Positions 1-6,199 of a DNA stretch of 7,337 nucleotides are shown here, one piece after another. The DNA comes from Burkholderiales bacterium UBA4657 (lineage in GTDB: Bacteria > Pseudomonadota > Gammaproteobacteria > Burkholderiales > Burkholderiaceae_E): assembly GCA_002405475.1 (NCBI GenBank), contig DHLX01000041.1, positions 1 to 7,337 of the forward strand, given 5' to 3'. Made by a program: the position numbers and the translations under genes. The notes beneath the pieces were generated by a model, which worked only from the letters and a program-made list of their open reading frames with translations, did no database searches and was not told where the DNA came from. Within the stretch, counting starts at the first letter, position 1; each line of letters begins with the position of its first letter.

Positions 1-1038
1 CTGACCTACTACCTCACCACCACGTGCGGCAGTCTCATAGGCATTAGCTACCAAACGATTGGCATCTTTCGCTGATTCAGCATTAGCCTGTATGCTGGAA
101 GTAAACTCTTCCATTGAAGCTGCTGTTTCTTCTAGGCTGCTGGCGGCCTGTTCAGTGCGTAATGACAGATCGGCATTGCCACTGGCTATCTCTTCTGAGG
201 CAGACGCTACTTTGTCCATACCAACCTTCACCCGACTAACAACTTCAGCAAGAGACGACTGCATCTTGAGCATAGCTTCCAGTACCTGAGAGGCTTCATC
301 TCTGCCATGAATTTCTACCTTACATGTCAGATCACCTGATGCAACTCGCTGTGCAAATTCAACAGCGTTCTTCATCGGGTTTGAAATAGCACGGCTTAGA
401 CGCCAGGCAATCAAAACCGATACCACAAGACTCAGCAAGGCCGCTACACCCAAAGAGGTAATCAGTTTAGTAATGGAGCCTGCAACCTCTGTTCCAACTG
501 AATCCGAGATAGTACGCTGATACTGGGCATATTCTTCAGCCGCAGCAAGTAGGGCTTTAGTACCAGGATCAAATTCATTATTCGAAATCGACATGGCCAG
601 TCCGTCGGCACCACGGTCTTTTGCCTCTCGTAACTTGTCGCGTGCTGTAATCCACTTGCCATATGCAGTATTTATTTTTTGTAATATCTCTTTTCCCTTG
701 GTTGTCTGATCCAGCTGGGCTATACGATCGGCAATTTTTTTGGATTCAATATTGGTTGATTCGATTGATTTCGAGAAATAAATAAGCACCGTAGGATCAG
801 AGCTGTTCGCAATCGCAGTCCAGCGGGTAGTATTTAATAATATGACGGTGCGCCATTCCTGCGCCAGTTTAGCCAACTCAGCACCTTCCCCGACCAGTCT
901 TTGAGTCTTACCATGAATACTAAGGGCGAGCACAGCACTAATGGCGCCTGCTGCCAGTAATACCGCAATGACTACAGCAAACCCGGCACTGATCTGAGCC
1001 CCAAAAGACATGCTCAACATACGACGCCATTTGTTCAT
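1..1038 (-). CDS. Methyl-accepting chemotaxis protein, N-terminal part (partial at left edge)
   Basis: Transmembrane chemoreceptor that should form arrays with CheA and CheW. The first 346 residues are in the window; the frame is open to base 1. Seen: a short basic N-terminus, a hydrophobic membrane helix at about residues 12-41, a periplasmic region of about 145 residues (42-188) predicted mostly helical and probably a four-helix-bundle sensor, a second membrane helix at about 189-212, a HAMP domain at about 212-266 with its proline at 220 (SNPM), and the start of the signalling coiled coil. Residues 299-309 (ASSLEETAASM) fit the methylation-site consensus, with the Glu pair at 303-304. The hairpin tip that binds CheA/CheW lies outside the window. 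The ATG at 1038 follows AGGAG with a 6-nt spacer. It starts 22 bp after cheA stops and is probably co-transcribed. The family is certain; the ligand cannot be read from sequence. Confidence 0.95.
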   Translation of the reverse strand, partial: MNKWRRMLSMSFGAQISAGFAVVIAVLLAAGAISAVLALSIHGKTQRLVGEGAELAKLAQEWRTVILLNTTRWTAIANSSDPTVLIYFSKSIESTNIESKKIADRIAQLDQTTKGKEILQKINTAYGKWITARDKLREAKDRGADGLAMSISNNEFDPGTKALLAAAEEYAQYQRTISDSVGTEVAGSITKLITSLGVAALLSLVVSVLIAWRLSRAISNPMKNAVEFAQRVASGDLTCKVEIHGRDEASQVLEAMLKMQSSLAEVVSRVKVGMDKVASASEEIASGNADLSLRTEQAASSLEETAASMEEFTSSIQANAESAKDANRLVANAYETAARGGEVVGQ

Positions 1039-1060
1039 TACTTTCTCCTATCTTATGCTG

Positions 1061-3232
1061 TTAGTGACGCGCACGCTTGGCAACACCGCTCACATCGATA
1101 ATCAGCGCCACTCGCCCATCACCTAAAATAGTTGCACCCGATACACCCTGTACACGCTTATAATTCGATTCCAAATTTTTAACGACGACTTGATGCTGTC
1201 CTACTAACTCGTCAACCAGCATCGCTGTTCTGCTGCCATCAGCCTCGACGACAACCATGATGCCGCCACTGGACTCCATATCGAATTCGTTTTTCTTAGG
1301 CACTTGAAAAATCTCTGATAGTGGCGCTACGGGCAGGTATTCATTTCTAACTTCAACTACCTTGCCTTGATTAGCGATGGTCTTGACCTGATCACCTGAC
1401 ATCTGTAACGACTCCACCACACTTGCCAAAGGAATAATATAAATTTCCTCTCCTACCGCCACGCTCATGCCATCCATGATGGCTAGTGTCAGTGGTAAAC
1501 GTACGGTCATCTTGGTACCTTTACCAGCAGTCGAGTCTATTTCGACCGAGCCTCCCAGTGACTGGATATTTTTCTTCACCACATCCATACCAACGCCACG
1601 TCCTGATACATCTGTCACCTGATCGGCGGTAGAAAAACCTGGCGCAAATATCAGTTGCCAGACATCTTGATCGCTCATGCCATCATGCACCGGAAGGCCA
1701 CGTTCATGCGCTTTTGATAAAATCTTGTCGCGTCTTAGTCCTGCACCATCATCTCGTACTTCAATCACGATAGATCCGCCCTGATGGTAGGCTGAAAGTG
1801 ACACCGTTCCCACTTCTGGCTTGCCTGCCAACTTTCTACGTTCGGGTGTTTCAATACCGTGGTCAACCGAGTTACGCAACAGATGTGTCAGGGGATCTGT
1901 AATTTTTTCAATCAAGCCTTTATCCAGCTCTGTAGCTTCGCCACTCGTCACCAGTTCGACTTTTTTTCCAAGCTTGTTCGCCAGATCACGTATCATTCTT
2001 GGAAAGCGGTTAAAAACTACCGCCATGGGAATCATGCGGATCGACATGACGGCGTCCTGCAAGCTTCGGGTATTACGCTCGAGGTCGGTTACACCAGATA
2101 AAACATGCTGATGCTGTACCGGGTCGAGTTCACGTACTTTTTGTGTCAGCATGGCTTGGGTAATGACCAACTCGCCCACGAGGTTAATCAATTGATCAAC
2201 CTTTTCTACAGAAACACGTAAGGTCTGTGACTCCAGATTGCTGGCGGCTGGTGCCTTGGCTGGGGCCTTGCTGGCCGCAGTATCGGCAGTGATGACAGTT
2301 GGCACTACGGCCACAGATGTTACCGCTGCAGCATTGGCTACAGTCGCGGTATCGGGCGAAGCTGCCGGTGCGGCTCCAGTTGTACCAGGAGCACCTTCAA
2401 AAAAGCCATAACCGCGCTCCTTTTCAAGCTGAACCGGGTCGCCGGGAGCGCCTTCGAAAAAGCCATAGGTCTGTGGACTCCCAGCCGTAGCTGATTCTGT
2501 CGCCTTGCCCGTTACTGCGCCGGGCCAAGGCGCCATTTTCATTTGCTCTTTACTAACATAAAAATTACACAGGTCAAGCAATTCTTCATCGCTCGATAAT
2601 GTCAGTATTTTATAGCGAACGTACTCTGGTCCGGGTGATCTTGCCGGCTCAAAATCCACTTTCTCAATTTTTCCGAGTGAGGCTATTTCTCTGAATGGCT
2701 CTTCGATATTGGCAGCAATTGCAATGTCTTCCAGCGGCCCTACAATAAGCTCCAACTCACGCAATTTTTCCCGGGGAGTGGTCGCCTGTTCCGATTGATC
2801 TAGTTCCTGACCAGCCGCCAATTTACGTAGTCGTACCTTCAAACTGGCATCATCAAATACTGCCCCCTCACCACCTGCTTTGTGTCGACCCAGATGCACC
2901 TTCAAAGCATCACCTGACTCCAGCAATATATCTACCATGGTTGCTGTCAATGACAACTCATGCTTGCGTACTTTGTCGAGCAGGGTTTCCAGTTCATGAG
3001 TCAGCTCAGCCACATCGGAAAATCCGAACGTCGCACTTCCGCCCTTAATAGAATGGGCAGCACGAAAAATGGCGTTCAGGTCTTCATCATCTGGCGACTC
3101 GACATCTATCGCTAGCAGCAAGCTTTCATAGCTTGCCAGATTTTCGCCAGCCTCTTCAAAGAAGACGCTATAAAACTGCGACAGATCGAATCCGCCGTCA
3201 CCTAAAGAACCTTGTTGCGACATATCACCCAT
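1061..3232 (-). CDS. cheA: Chemotaxis histidine kinase CheA
   Basis: Cytoplasmic kinase that autophosphorylates on a histidine under receptor control and passes phosphate to CheY. The protein has 723 residues. Domains seen in order: an HPt (P1) domain at about 18-140 with phosphoacceptor His60 in AAHSIKGGSATFGF; a degenerate P2-like domain at about 155-235; a low-complexity Ala/Thr/Val/Pro linker at about 240-333 holding two copies of YGFFEGAPG; the P3 dimerisation helices at about 335-400 (VDQLINLVGELVITQ); the P4 ATPase with N box LLRNSVDHG (451-459), DDGAG (494-498) and GRGVGMD (544-550); and a P5 CheW-like domain at about 585-720. All kinase motifs look intact. The ATG at 3232 is preferred over the one three codons later because AGGGGG lies 5 nt before it. 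It sits 18 bp downstream of cheY and 22 bp upstream of the receptor gene. There is a single HPt and no C-terminal receiver, unlike Pil-Chp type ChpA. Confidence 0.97.
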   Translation of the reverse strand: MGDMSQQGSLGDGGFDLSQFYSVFFEEAGENLASYESLLLAIDVESPDDEDLNAIFRAAHSIKGGSATFGFSDVAELTHELETLLDKVRKHELSLTATMVDILLESGDALKVHLGRHKAGGEGAVFDDASLKVRLRKLAAGQELDQSEQATTPREKLRELELIVGPLEDIAIAANIEEPFREIASLGKIEKVDFEPARSPGPEYVRYKILTLSSDEELLDLCNFYVSKEQMKMAPWPGAVTGKATESATAGSPQTYGFFEGAPGDPVQLEKERGYGFFEGAPGTTGAAPAASPDTATVANAAAVTSVAVVPTVITADTAASKAPAKAPAASNLESQTLRVSVEKVDQLINLVGELVITQAMLTQKVRELDPVQHQHVLSGVTDLERNTRSLQDAVMSIRMIPMAVVFNRFPRMIRDLANKLGKKVELVTSGEATELDKGLIEKITDPLTHLLRNSVDHGIETPERRKLAGKPEVGTVSLSAYHQGGSIVIEVRDDGAGLRRDKILSKAHERGLPVHDGMSDQDVWQLIFAPGFSTADQVTDVSGRGVGMDVVKKNIQSLGGSVEIDSTAGKGTKMTVRLPLTLAIMDGMSVAVGEEIYIIPLASVVESLQMSGDQVKTIANQGKVVEVRNEYLPVAPLSEIFQVPKKNEFDMESSGGIMVVVEADGSRTAMLVDELVGQHQVVVKNLESNYKRVQGVSGATILGDGRVALIIDVSGVAKRARH
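2384..2467 (-). repeat. Two direct repeats of about 27 bp in the CheA linker, encoding YGFFEGAPG twice
   Basis: Bases 2441-2467 and 2384-2410 encode the same nine residues, YGFFEGAPG (CheA residues 256-264 and 275-283), separated by ten residues. The two DNA copies differ at a few, mainly synonymous, positions, so the peptide and not just the DNA has been kept. They lie in an otherwise low-complexity linker between the P2-like and P3 domains. A short linear docking motif is one explanation and a recent in-frame duplication is another. Confidence 0.85.
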
Positions 3233-3250
3233 ATATCCCCCTGGGTTGTT

Positions 3251-3613
3251 TTAACCAATAACTTTCTTGACCACTTCGGCCAAGCGCATGGGATCAAATG
3301 GTTTCACTAACCAGCCTGTAGCTCCGGCTGCCTTGCCTTGTGCCTTCATGGCATCGGAGGATTCGGTAGTCAAGATCAAAATAGGTCGTGAGGCATATTG
3401 ACTGATGGCACGTAGATTCTTCACCAGCGTAATGCCGTCCATACGAGGCATGTTCTGGTCAGTTAATACCAAGTCGAAGGTTTTGGTTTTGGCTTTATCC
3501 AGTGCGTCCTGCCCATCGACTGCTTCGGTTACCTGGTAACCAGCACTTTTGAGCGTAAACGCGACCATTTGTCGGATTGAGGCCGAATCGTCAACGGCGA
3601 GAATCGAAGGCAT
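3251..3613 (-). CDS. cheY: Chemotaxis response regulator CheY (single receiver domain)
   Basis: Stand-alone receiver of 120 residues that takes phosphate from CheA and normally acts on the flagellar switch or another output. Seen: acidic pocket Asp8-Asp9 (AVDDS), phosphoacceptor Asp52 (VLTDQNMP), Thr82 at the switch-threonine position and conserved Lys104 (VKPFDP). There is no output domain. The position equivalent to E. coli CheY Tyr106 is Trp101 (GWLVKPF). The start was placed at 3613, not the longer ATG at 3664: AGGAG lies 5 nt before 3613, receiver homology begins right there (MPSILAVDDS), and the longer form would overlap the upstream gene. It lies 25 bp after the CheZ-like gene and 18 bp before cheA, which makes CheA its likely kinase and the CheZ-like protein its likely phosphatase. 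Confidence 0.95.
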   Translation of the reverse strand: MPSILAVDDSASIRQMVAFTLKSAGYQVTEAVDGQDALDKAKTKTFDLVLTDQNMPRMDGITLVKNLRAISQYASRPILILTTESSDAMKAQGKAAGATGWLVKPFDPMRLAEVVKKVIG

Positions 3614-3638
3614 GGTGGCTCCTGTGTTACGTGATGGG

Positions 3639-4022
3639 CTAAAAAAGGTCAACAGTTCCCGCACCTACCGACGACTGGCTAACCGGTCCATCGGTGCGTG
3701 CAGGGGCGAAATGGGTAGAAGAAAAACTGACATCACTCCCGCCTCCATCACTACCTGCGTGATCCAGACGGTGGCGACAATGGGCAATCAGCTGTGTTGC
3801 CATGTCCTGAAACTGTAGGGCGGTAACAGCCTCAAAAGCGGCCCGTGATATTTCTGGCGCTTCTCTCTCGGCCGCCAAAGCCTGTATCGTGCCAAATGAC
3901 TCCATCAGACGTCCGATCGCATCGGTAATGATGGTGTCCAGCCGACCCAAATCATCAGAAATTCCATTCAGGCCGCAGTGGTCAACTTTTGGGCTGGCAG
4001 AGTCTTCACTGGCTATGGTCAT
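3639..4022 (-). CDS. Small CheZ-like protein, candidate CheY-P phosphatase
   Basis: A 127-residue soluble protein and the first gene of the chemotaxis operon. Seen: two probably helical segments (about 21-52 and 55-88) that could form a hairpin; LQFQDMATQLI at 69-79 with Asp73 and Gln77 spaced as DxxxQ; a Gly/Ser-rich, probably disordered tail (about 89-122); and the C-terminal tip TVDLF. Known: E. coli CheZ (214 residues) is a dimeric helical hairpin whose catalytic Asp143 and Gln147 lie in a QDFQDLTGQ context, joined by a flexible linker to a C-terminal CheY-binding peptide. The layout here is the same in miniature. Inference: it dephosphorylates the CheY encoded 25 bp downstream. The ATG at 4022 follows GAGGA with 5 nt spacing. 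Overall similarity to CheZ outside the motif is weak, so no gene symbol is given; an inactive adaptor is also possible. Confidence 0.85.
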   Translation of the reverse strand: MTIASEDSASPKVDHCGLNGISDDLGRLDTIITDAIGRLMESFGTIQALAAEREAPEISRAAFEAVTALQFQDMATQLIAHCRHRLDHAGSDGGGSDVSFSSTHFAPARTDGPVSQSSVGAGTVDLF

Positions 4023-4139
4023 ATGCTTCCTCGGCTTAAGTTGCAGAGTTAGGTTTTTTCATAGATGCATTGTCCAGACTTATGAATAAAGGAAAGCCCT
4101 GAAAAGCGAGTACTTTCATTGCCTTTTTCAGTTAAAGTC
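4023..4139. promoter_or_regulatory. Divergent intergenic region between the chemotaxis operon and the kinase operon
   Basis: This 117-bp, AT-leaning gap separates two divergent operons and must hold or overlap both promoters. For the minus-strand operon the only clear element is the GAGGA ribosome site at about 4028-4032. For the plus strand, TTCATA (4058-4063) and TATGAA (4081-4086) are spaced 17 bp apart but each matches the sigma-70 consensus at only four of six positions. No convincing sigma-28 flagellar promoter or regulator-binding repeat was found. Confidence 0.4.
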
Positions 4140-5276
4140 ATGGTTATGAAACCTGTGCTGCGTGTTTTGGTGGTGGAAGATTCCACTTTCGACTATGAGT
4201 TTCTTCTGATTGCATTTGCCCGTCACGGCATGGCAGTGGATACGCTCAGGGTTGAAACTCGTGAAGAAATGCACACTGCTTTACACGATAGAGAGTGGGA
4301 TATCATCATTTCTGACCACAATCTGCCGCAATTTTCTTCCTTCGGGGCTCTGGAAGTATTGCAGCAAAGTGGCAAAGATCTCCCCTTTATCATCGTTTCG
4401 GGCGATATTGGCGAAGATGTGGCGGTCGAAGCCATGCGCTCAGGTTGTGATGACTATCTGATCAAAGACCGTCTGACTCGATTAGGCCCGGCCGTTGAAT
4501 CCGCGCTGGCACGGGCTGCCATGCGCCGCGAAAAGCGCCTGGCTGAAGAGCGCCTACGCGAATCTGAAAGCCGGCTGTCGCAGCTGGCCGCACATCTGGA
4601 CCGAGTCAAGGAAGAAGAACGGGCTGCCCTGGCACGCGATCTGCATGACGAAGTCGGTGGGGCACTGGCCTCAGTTAATTTTGGTATCGCTGCTCTGCGT
4701 AAACACATTGAAGCGAGTGAGGAAGGGTCAGCTGCACTTGACCGACTGCGCGAACAGGTAGCAAATGCGGCCCTGTCTGTTCAGCGCCTGATGAAGGAAC
4801 TGCGTCCTAGCATTCTCGATGTTGGGCTAATACCTGCACTGGAGTGGCACACCCGGGAATTTCAGCGTCGTACCGGAATTCGTACCCTGTTTTCTGCCAA
4901 TAAAGAAGAACTTGAATTTCCGCATGAAATATCAACGGTAGCCTATCGAGTCTGCCAGGAGTCTCTGATCAATGTCATGAAGCACGCTCAGGCCAGCGAA
5001 GCGTATGTTGAATTATTCTGTGATGATCATAACGTAACGCTCGAAGTGCGTGATAATGGCCGTGGTATCAGTCCGGGTGACCTGGAAAAACCTGCCTCAT
5101 TTGGAGTTTATGGCATGCAGGAACGGGCGCGCAGCCTGCGTGGTTGGCTTGAGGTTTCAAGCAGCCCTGCCGGCACCACTGTCATGTTGTCCCTACCCCT
5201 TGATGAGCCGCGTACACCCTACTTAGATTGGCCACCGCGTCTGGTCGCCTCAGATTCCTCACCAGATAAATCATGA
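4140..5276 (+). CDS. Soluble receiver-histidine kinase (REC-HisKA_3-HATPase)
   Basis: NarL-family sensor kinase with an N-terminal receiver, 378 residues from this start. Receiver at about 5-122: Glu13-Asp14, phosphoacceptor Asp59 (IIISDHNLP), Lys109 (LIKDR), plus the FIIVSGDIGED segment typical of receiver-kinase proteins. A charged, probably coiled-coil linker covers about 125-160. HisKA_3 dimerisation domain at about 160-225 has phosphoacceptor His169 in ARDLHDEVGG. The ATPase at about 255-355 has ESLINVMKHA (N278), RDNGRG (304-309) and GVYGMQERA (322-330). There is no membrane segment, PAS or GAF domain, so it is cytoplasmic and its visible input is the receiver. Start uncertain: ATG at 4140 or 4146 and TTG at 4119 are in frame, none with a strong Shine-Dalgarno; homology begins just after 4146. 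Its stop overlaps the next start (ATGA), so that regulator is the expected partner. The usual Gln five residues after His is Gly174. Confidence 0.93.
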   Translation: MVMKPVLRVLVVEDSTFDYEFLLIAFARHGMAVDTLRVETREEMHTALHDREWDIIISDHNLPQFSSFGALEVLQQSGKDLPFIIVSGDIGEDVAVEAMRSGCDDYLIKDRLTRLGPAVESALARAAMRREKRLAEERLRESESRLSQLAAHLDRVKEEERAALARDLHDEVGGALASVNFGIAALRKHIEASEEGSAALDRLREQVANAALSVQRLMKELRPSILDVGLIPALEWHTREFQRRTGIRTLFSANKEELEFPHEISTVAYRVCQESLINVMKHAQASEAYVELFCDDHNVTLEVRDNGRGISPGDLEKPASFGVYGMQERARSLRGWLEVSSSPAGTTVMLSLPLDEPRTPYLDWPPRLVASDSSPDKS

Positions 5277-5911
5277 GCCTGCAATTCCGCCTGATGATCG
5301 TCGATGACCATGCCTTGCTGCGCATGGGTATTGCCAAAATTTTTGATGACACTGCCGACCTCAAAGTTGTGGCCGAGGGCGATAGTTATAGCGACATATT
5401 ACGTGCCGCTAACTCTCCTGGGTTCGATTTGTTGTTACTGGATCTGGATATGCCTGGGCGCGGAGGCATTGATATATTAAAACTCTTTAAAAAAGATCAT
5501 CCGCGTATTCCGGTACTGATACTGTCGATGTACCCGGAAGACCAATATGCGGTACGCGCACTGAAGGCCGGAGCAGCAGGTTATGTCAACAAGGCTTTCC
5601 CGCCTGAACGTATGCTACTGGCTGTCAGAACCGTGCTCAATGGAAAAAAATATATCAGTCCAGAAATTGCCATGGCACTGGCCGATGGGCTAACGCAGGA
5701 CGATACCCCCGCCCATGAAAAACTGTCGGATCGCGAATTCCAGACCTTGCAGCTGATTGCCTCGGGGCTACGCCTGTCAGAAATTGCTGAAGCTCTATCC
5801 CTTAGCCCCAAAACCGTATCGGTTTATCGTGCCCGCATCCTGGAAAAAATGCGCCTGTCCTCGAATGCGGAAATCACTCACTACGCCCTGAAAAATGGTT
5901 TGGTGAAGTAA
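5273..5911 (+). CDS. NarL/FixJ-family response regulator, LuxR-type DNA binding
   Basis: Two-domain transcription regulator of 212 residues. Receiver at about 5-122: acidic pair Asp11-Asp12 (IVDDH), phosphoacceptor Asp57 (LLLDLDMPG), Ser85 at the Ser/Thr switch position and Lys107 (YVNKAFP). LuxR/GerE helix-turn-helix at about 148-208: LSDREFQTLQLIASG, then the recognition region LSLSPKTVSVYRARI. All receiver residues look functional. The ATG overlaps the TGA of the kinase gene (ATGA at 5273-5276) with no good ribosome site of its own, so translational coupling is likely. Known for the family: phosphorylation by a HisKA_3 kinase promotes dimerisation and DNA binding. The target genes are unknown; nearby candidates are the divergent chemotaxis operon and the downstream solute-binding protein gene, but no operator was identified. 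Confidence 0.95.
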   Translation: MSLQFRLMIVDDHALLRMGIAKIFDDTADLKVVAEGDSYSDILRAANSPGFDLLLLDLDMPGRGGIDILKLFKKDHPRIPVLILSMYPEDQYAVRALKAGAAGYVNKAFPPERMLLAVRTVLNGKKYISPEIAMALADGLTQDDTPAHEKLSDREFQTLQLIASGLRLSEIAEALSLSPKTVSVYRARILEKMRLSSNAEITHYALKNGLVK

Positions 5912-5919
5912 TAAAACAC

Positions 5920-5936
5920 AATAAATACAATTTATT
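5920..5936. repeat. AT-only inverted repeat just after the regulator gene
   Basis: AATAAAT and ATTTATT form a perfect 7-bp inverted repeat around a 3-base centre, 8 bp after the response-regulator stop codon. With only A-T pairs it would be a weak RNA hairpin. It might protect the mRNA 3' end or be a protein site, or be chance in AT-rich DNA. Confidence 0.5.
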
Positions 5937-5938
5937 AC

Positions 5939-6005
5939 AAATTTTTAGGGCGGCAATCTGGTTTGCCCTTGACTTGTAGCAAGCACATAGTGTGCCTAAA
6001 AATTT
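5939..6005. other. Nested inverted-repeat element of unknown function
   Basis: AAATTTTTAGG (5939-5949) and CCTAAAAATTT (5995-6005) are perfect 11-bp inverted arms enclosing 45 bp. Inside are two smaller perfect hairpins: GGCAA/TTGCC (5952-5956 with 5963-5967) and GCACA/TGTGC (5983-5987 with 5991-5995, sharing base 5995 with the outer arm). The result is a branched fold on either strand. No coding signal explains it. It could be a structured RNA, a non-autonomous repeat element, or a processing site. The pairings are read directly; the function is not known. Confidence 0.55.
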
Positions 6006-6070
6006 TAAAAGCACTACCCGACAATTTTGCAAACCTAGCTCCCCGGTGTGCGGTTTTTCAGAATACTCCC

Positions 6071-6108
6071 GGTTTTCACGTGCGAGGCTTCGCACAACCT
6101 GATTTTTT
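6071..6108 (+). terminator. Possible rho-independent terminator of the kinase-regulator operon
   Basis: GTGCGA (6080-6085) and TCGCAC (6090-6095) form a perfect 6-bp stem with a 4-base loop. It can be extended by GGTT (6071-6074) with AACC (6096-6099) across a one-sided bulge, and T6 follows at 6103-6108. The T tract begins three bases after the extended stem, which is not ideal. It lies about 160 bp after the regulator stop, further than usual. An alternative pairing of the same bases is described under findings. Confidence 0.45.
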
Positions 6109-6158
6109 CGTCTGAATCGAAAGTCATTTTCAGCTATTGGAAAGTCTGAAAAAAATTC

Positions 6159-6169
6159 GCACACTGTGC
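6159..6169. repeat. Short palindrome GCACACTGTGC upstream of the solute-binding protein gene
   Basis: Perfect 5+1+5 inverted repeat, 31 bp before the ATG at 6200. Its half-sites GCACA/TGTGC repeat those of the hairpin at 5983-5995. The position fits an operator or a leader hairpin controlling the downstream gene, but no regulator can be named. Confidence 0.4.
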
Positions 6170-6199
6170 ATCTTCATGTAAACAAACCAGGAGATAAGC

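Noticed and set aside
1821..2111. Plus-strand reading frames inside cheA
   Set aside because: They are antisense to the conserved P3/P4 domains of CheA, which fully explain the coding signal.
3251..3664. Longer 137-residue form of CheY starting at 3664
   Set aside because: The extra 17 residues lie outside the receiver fold, the longer form overlaps the CheZ-like gene, and the start at 3613 has AGGAG at ideal spacing.
4023..4055. Sigma-28-like flagellar promoter before the chemotaxis operon (GCCGAGGA on the minus strand)
   Set aside because: The GCCGA match overlaps the ribosome site of the first gene and there is no properly spaced TAAA element upstream.
4119..4139. TTG start giving a 385-residue receiver-kinase
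   Set aside because: TTG is a rare start and has no strong Shine-Dalgarno here. Two ATG codons (4140, 4146) lie closer to where receiver homology begins. It cannot be fully excluded.
5874..6164. 96-codon minus-strand reading frame across the structured intergenic gap
   Set aside because: It begins with GTG, has no convincing ribosome site, overlaps the end of the response-regulator gene and runs through several perfect hairpins. No protein family is recognisable.
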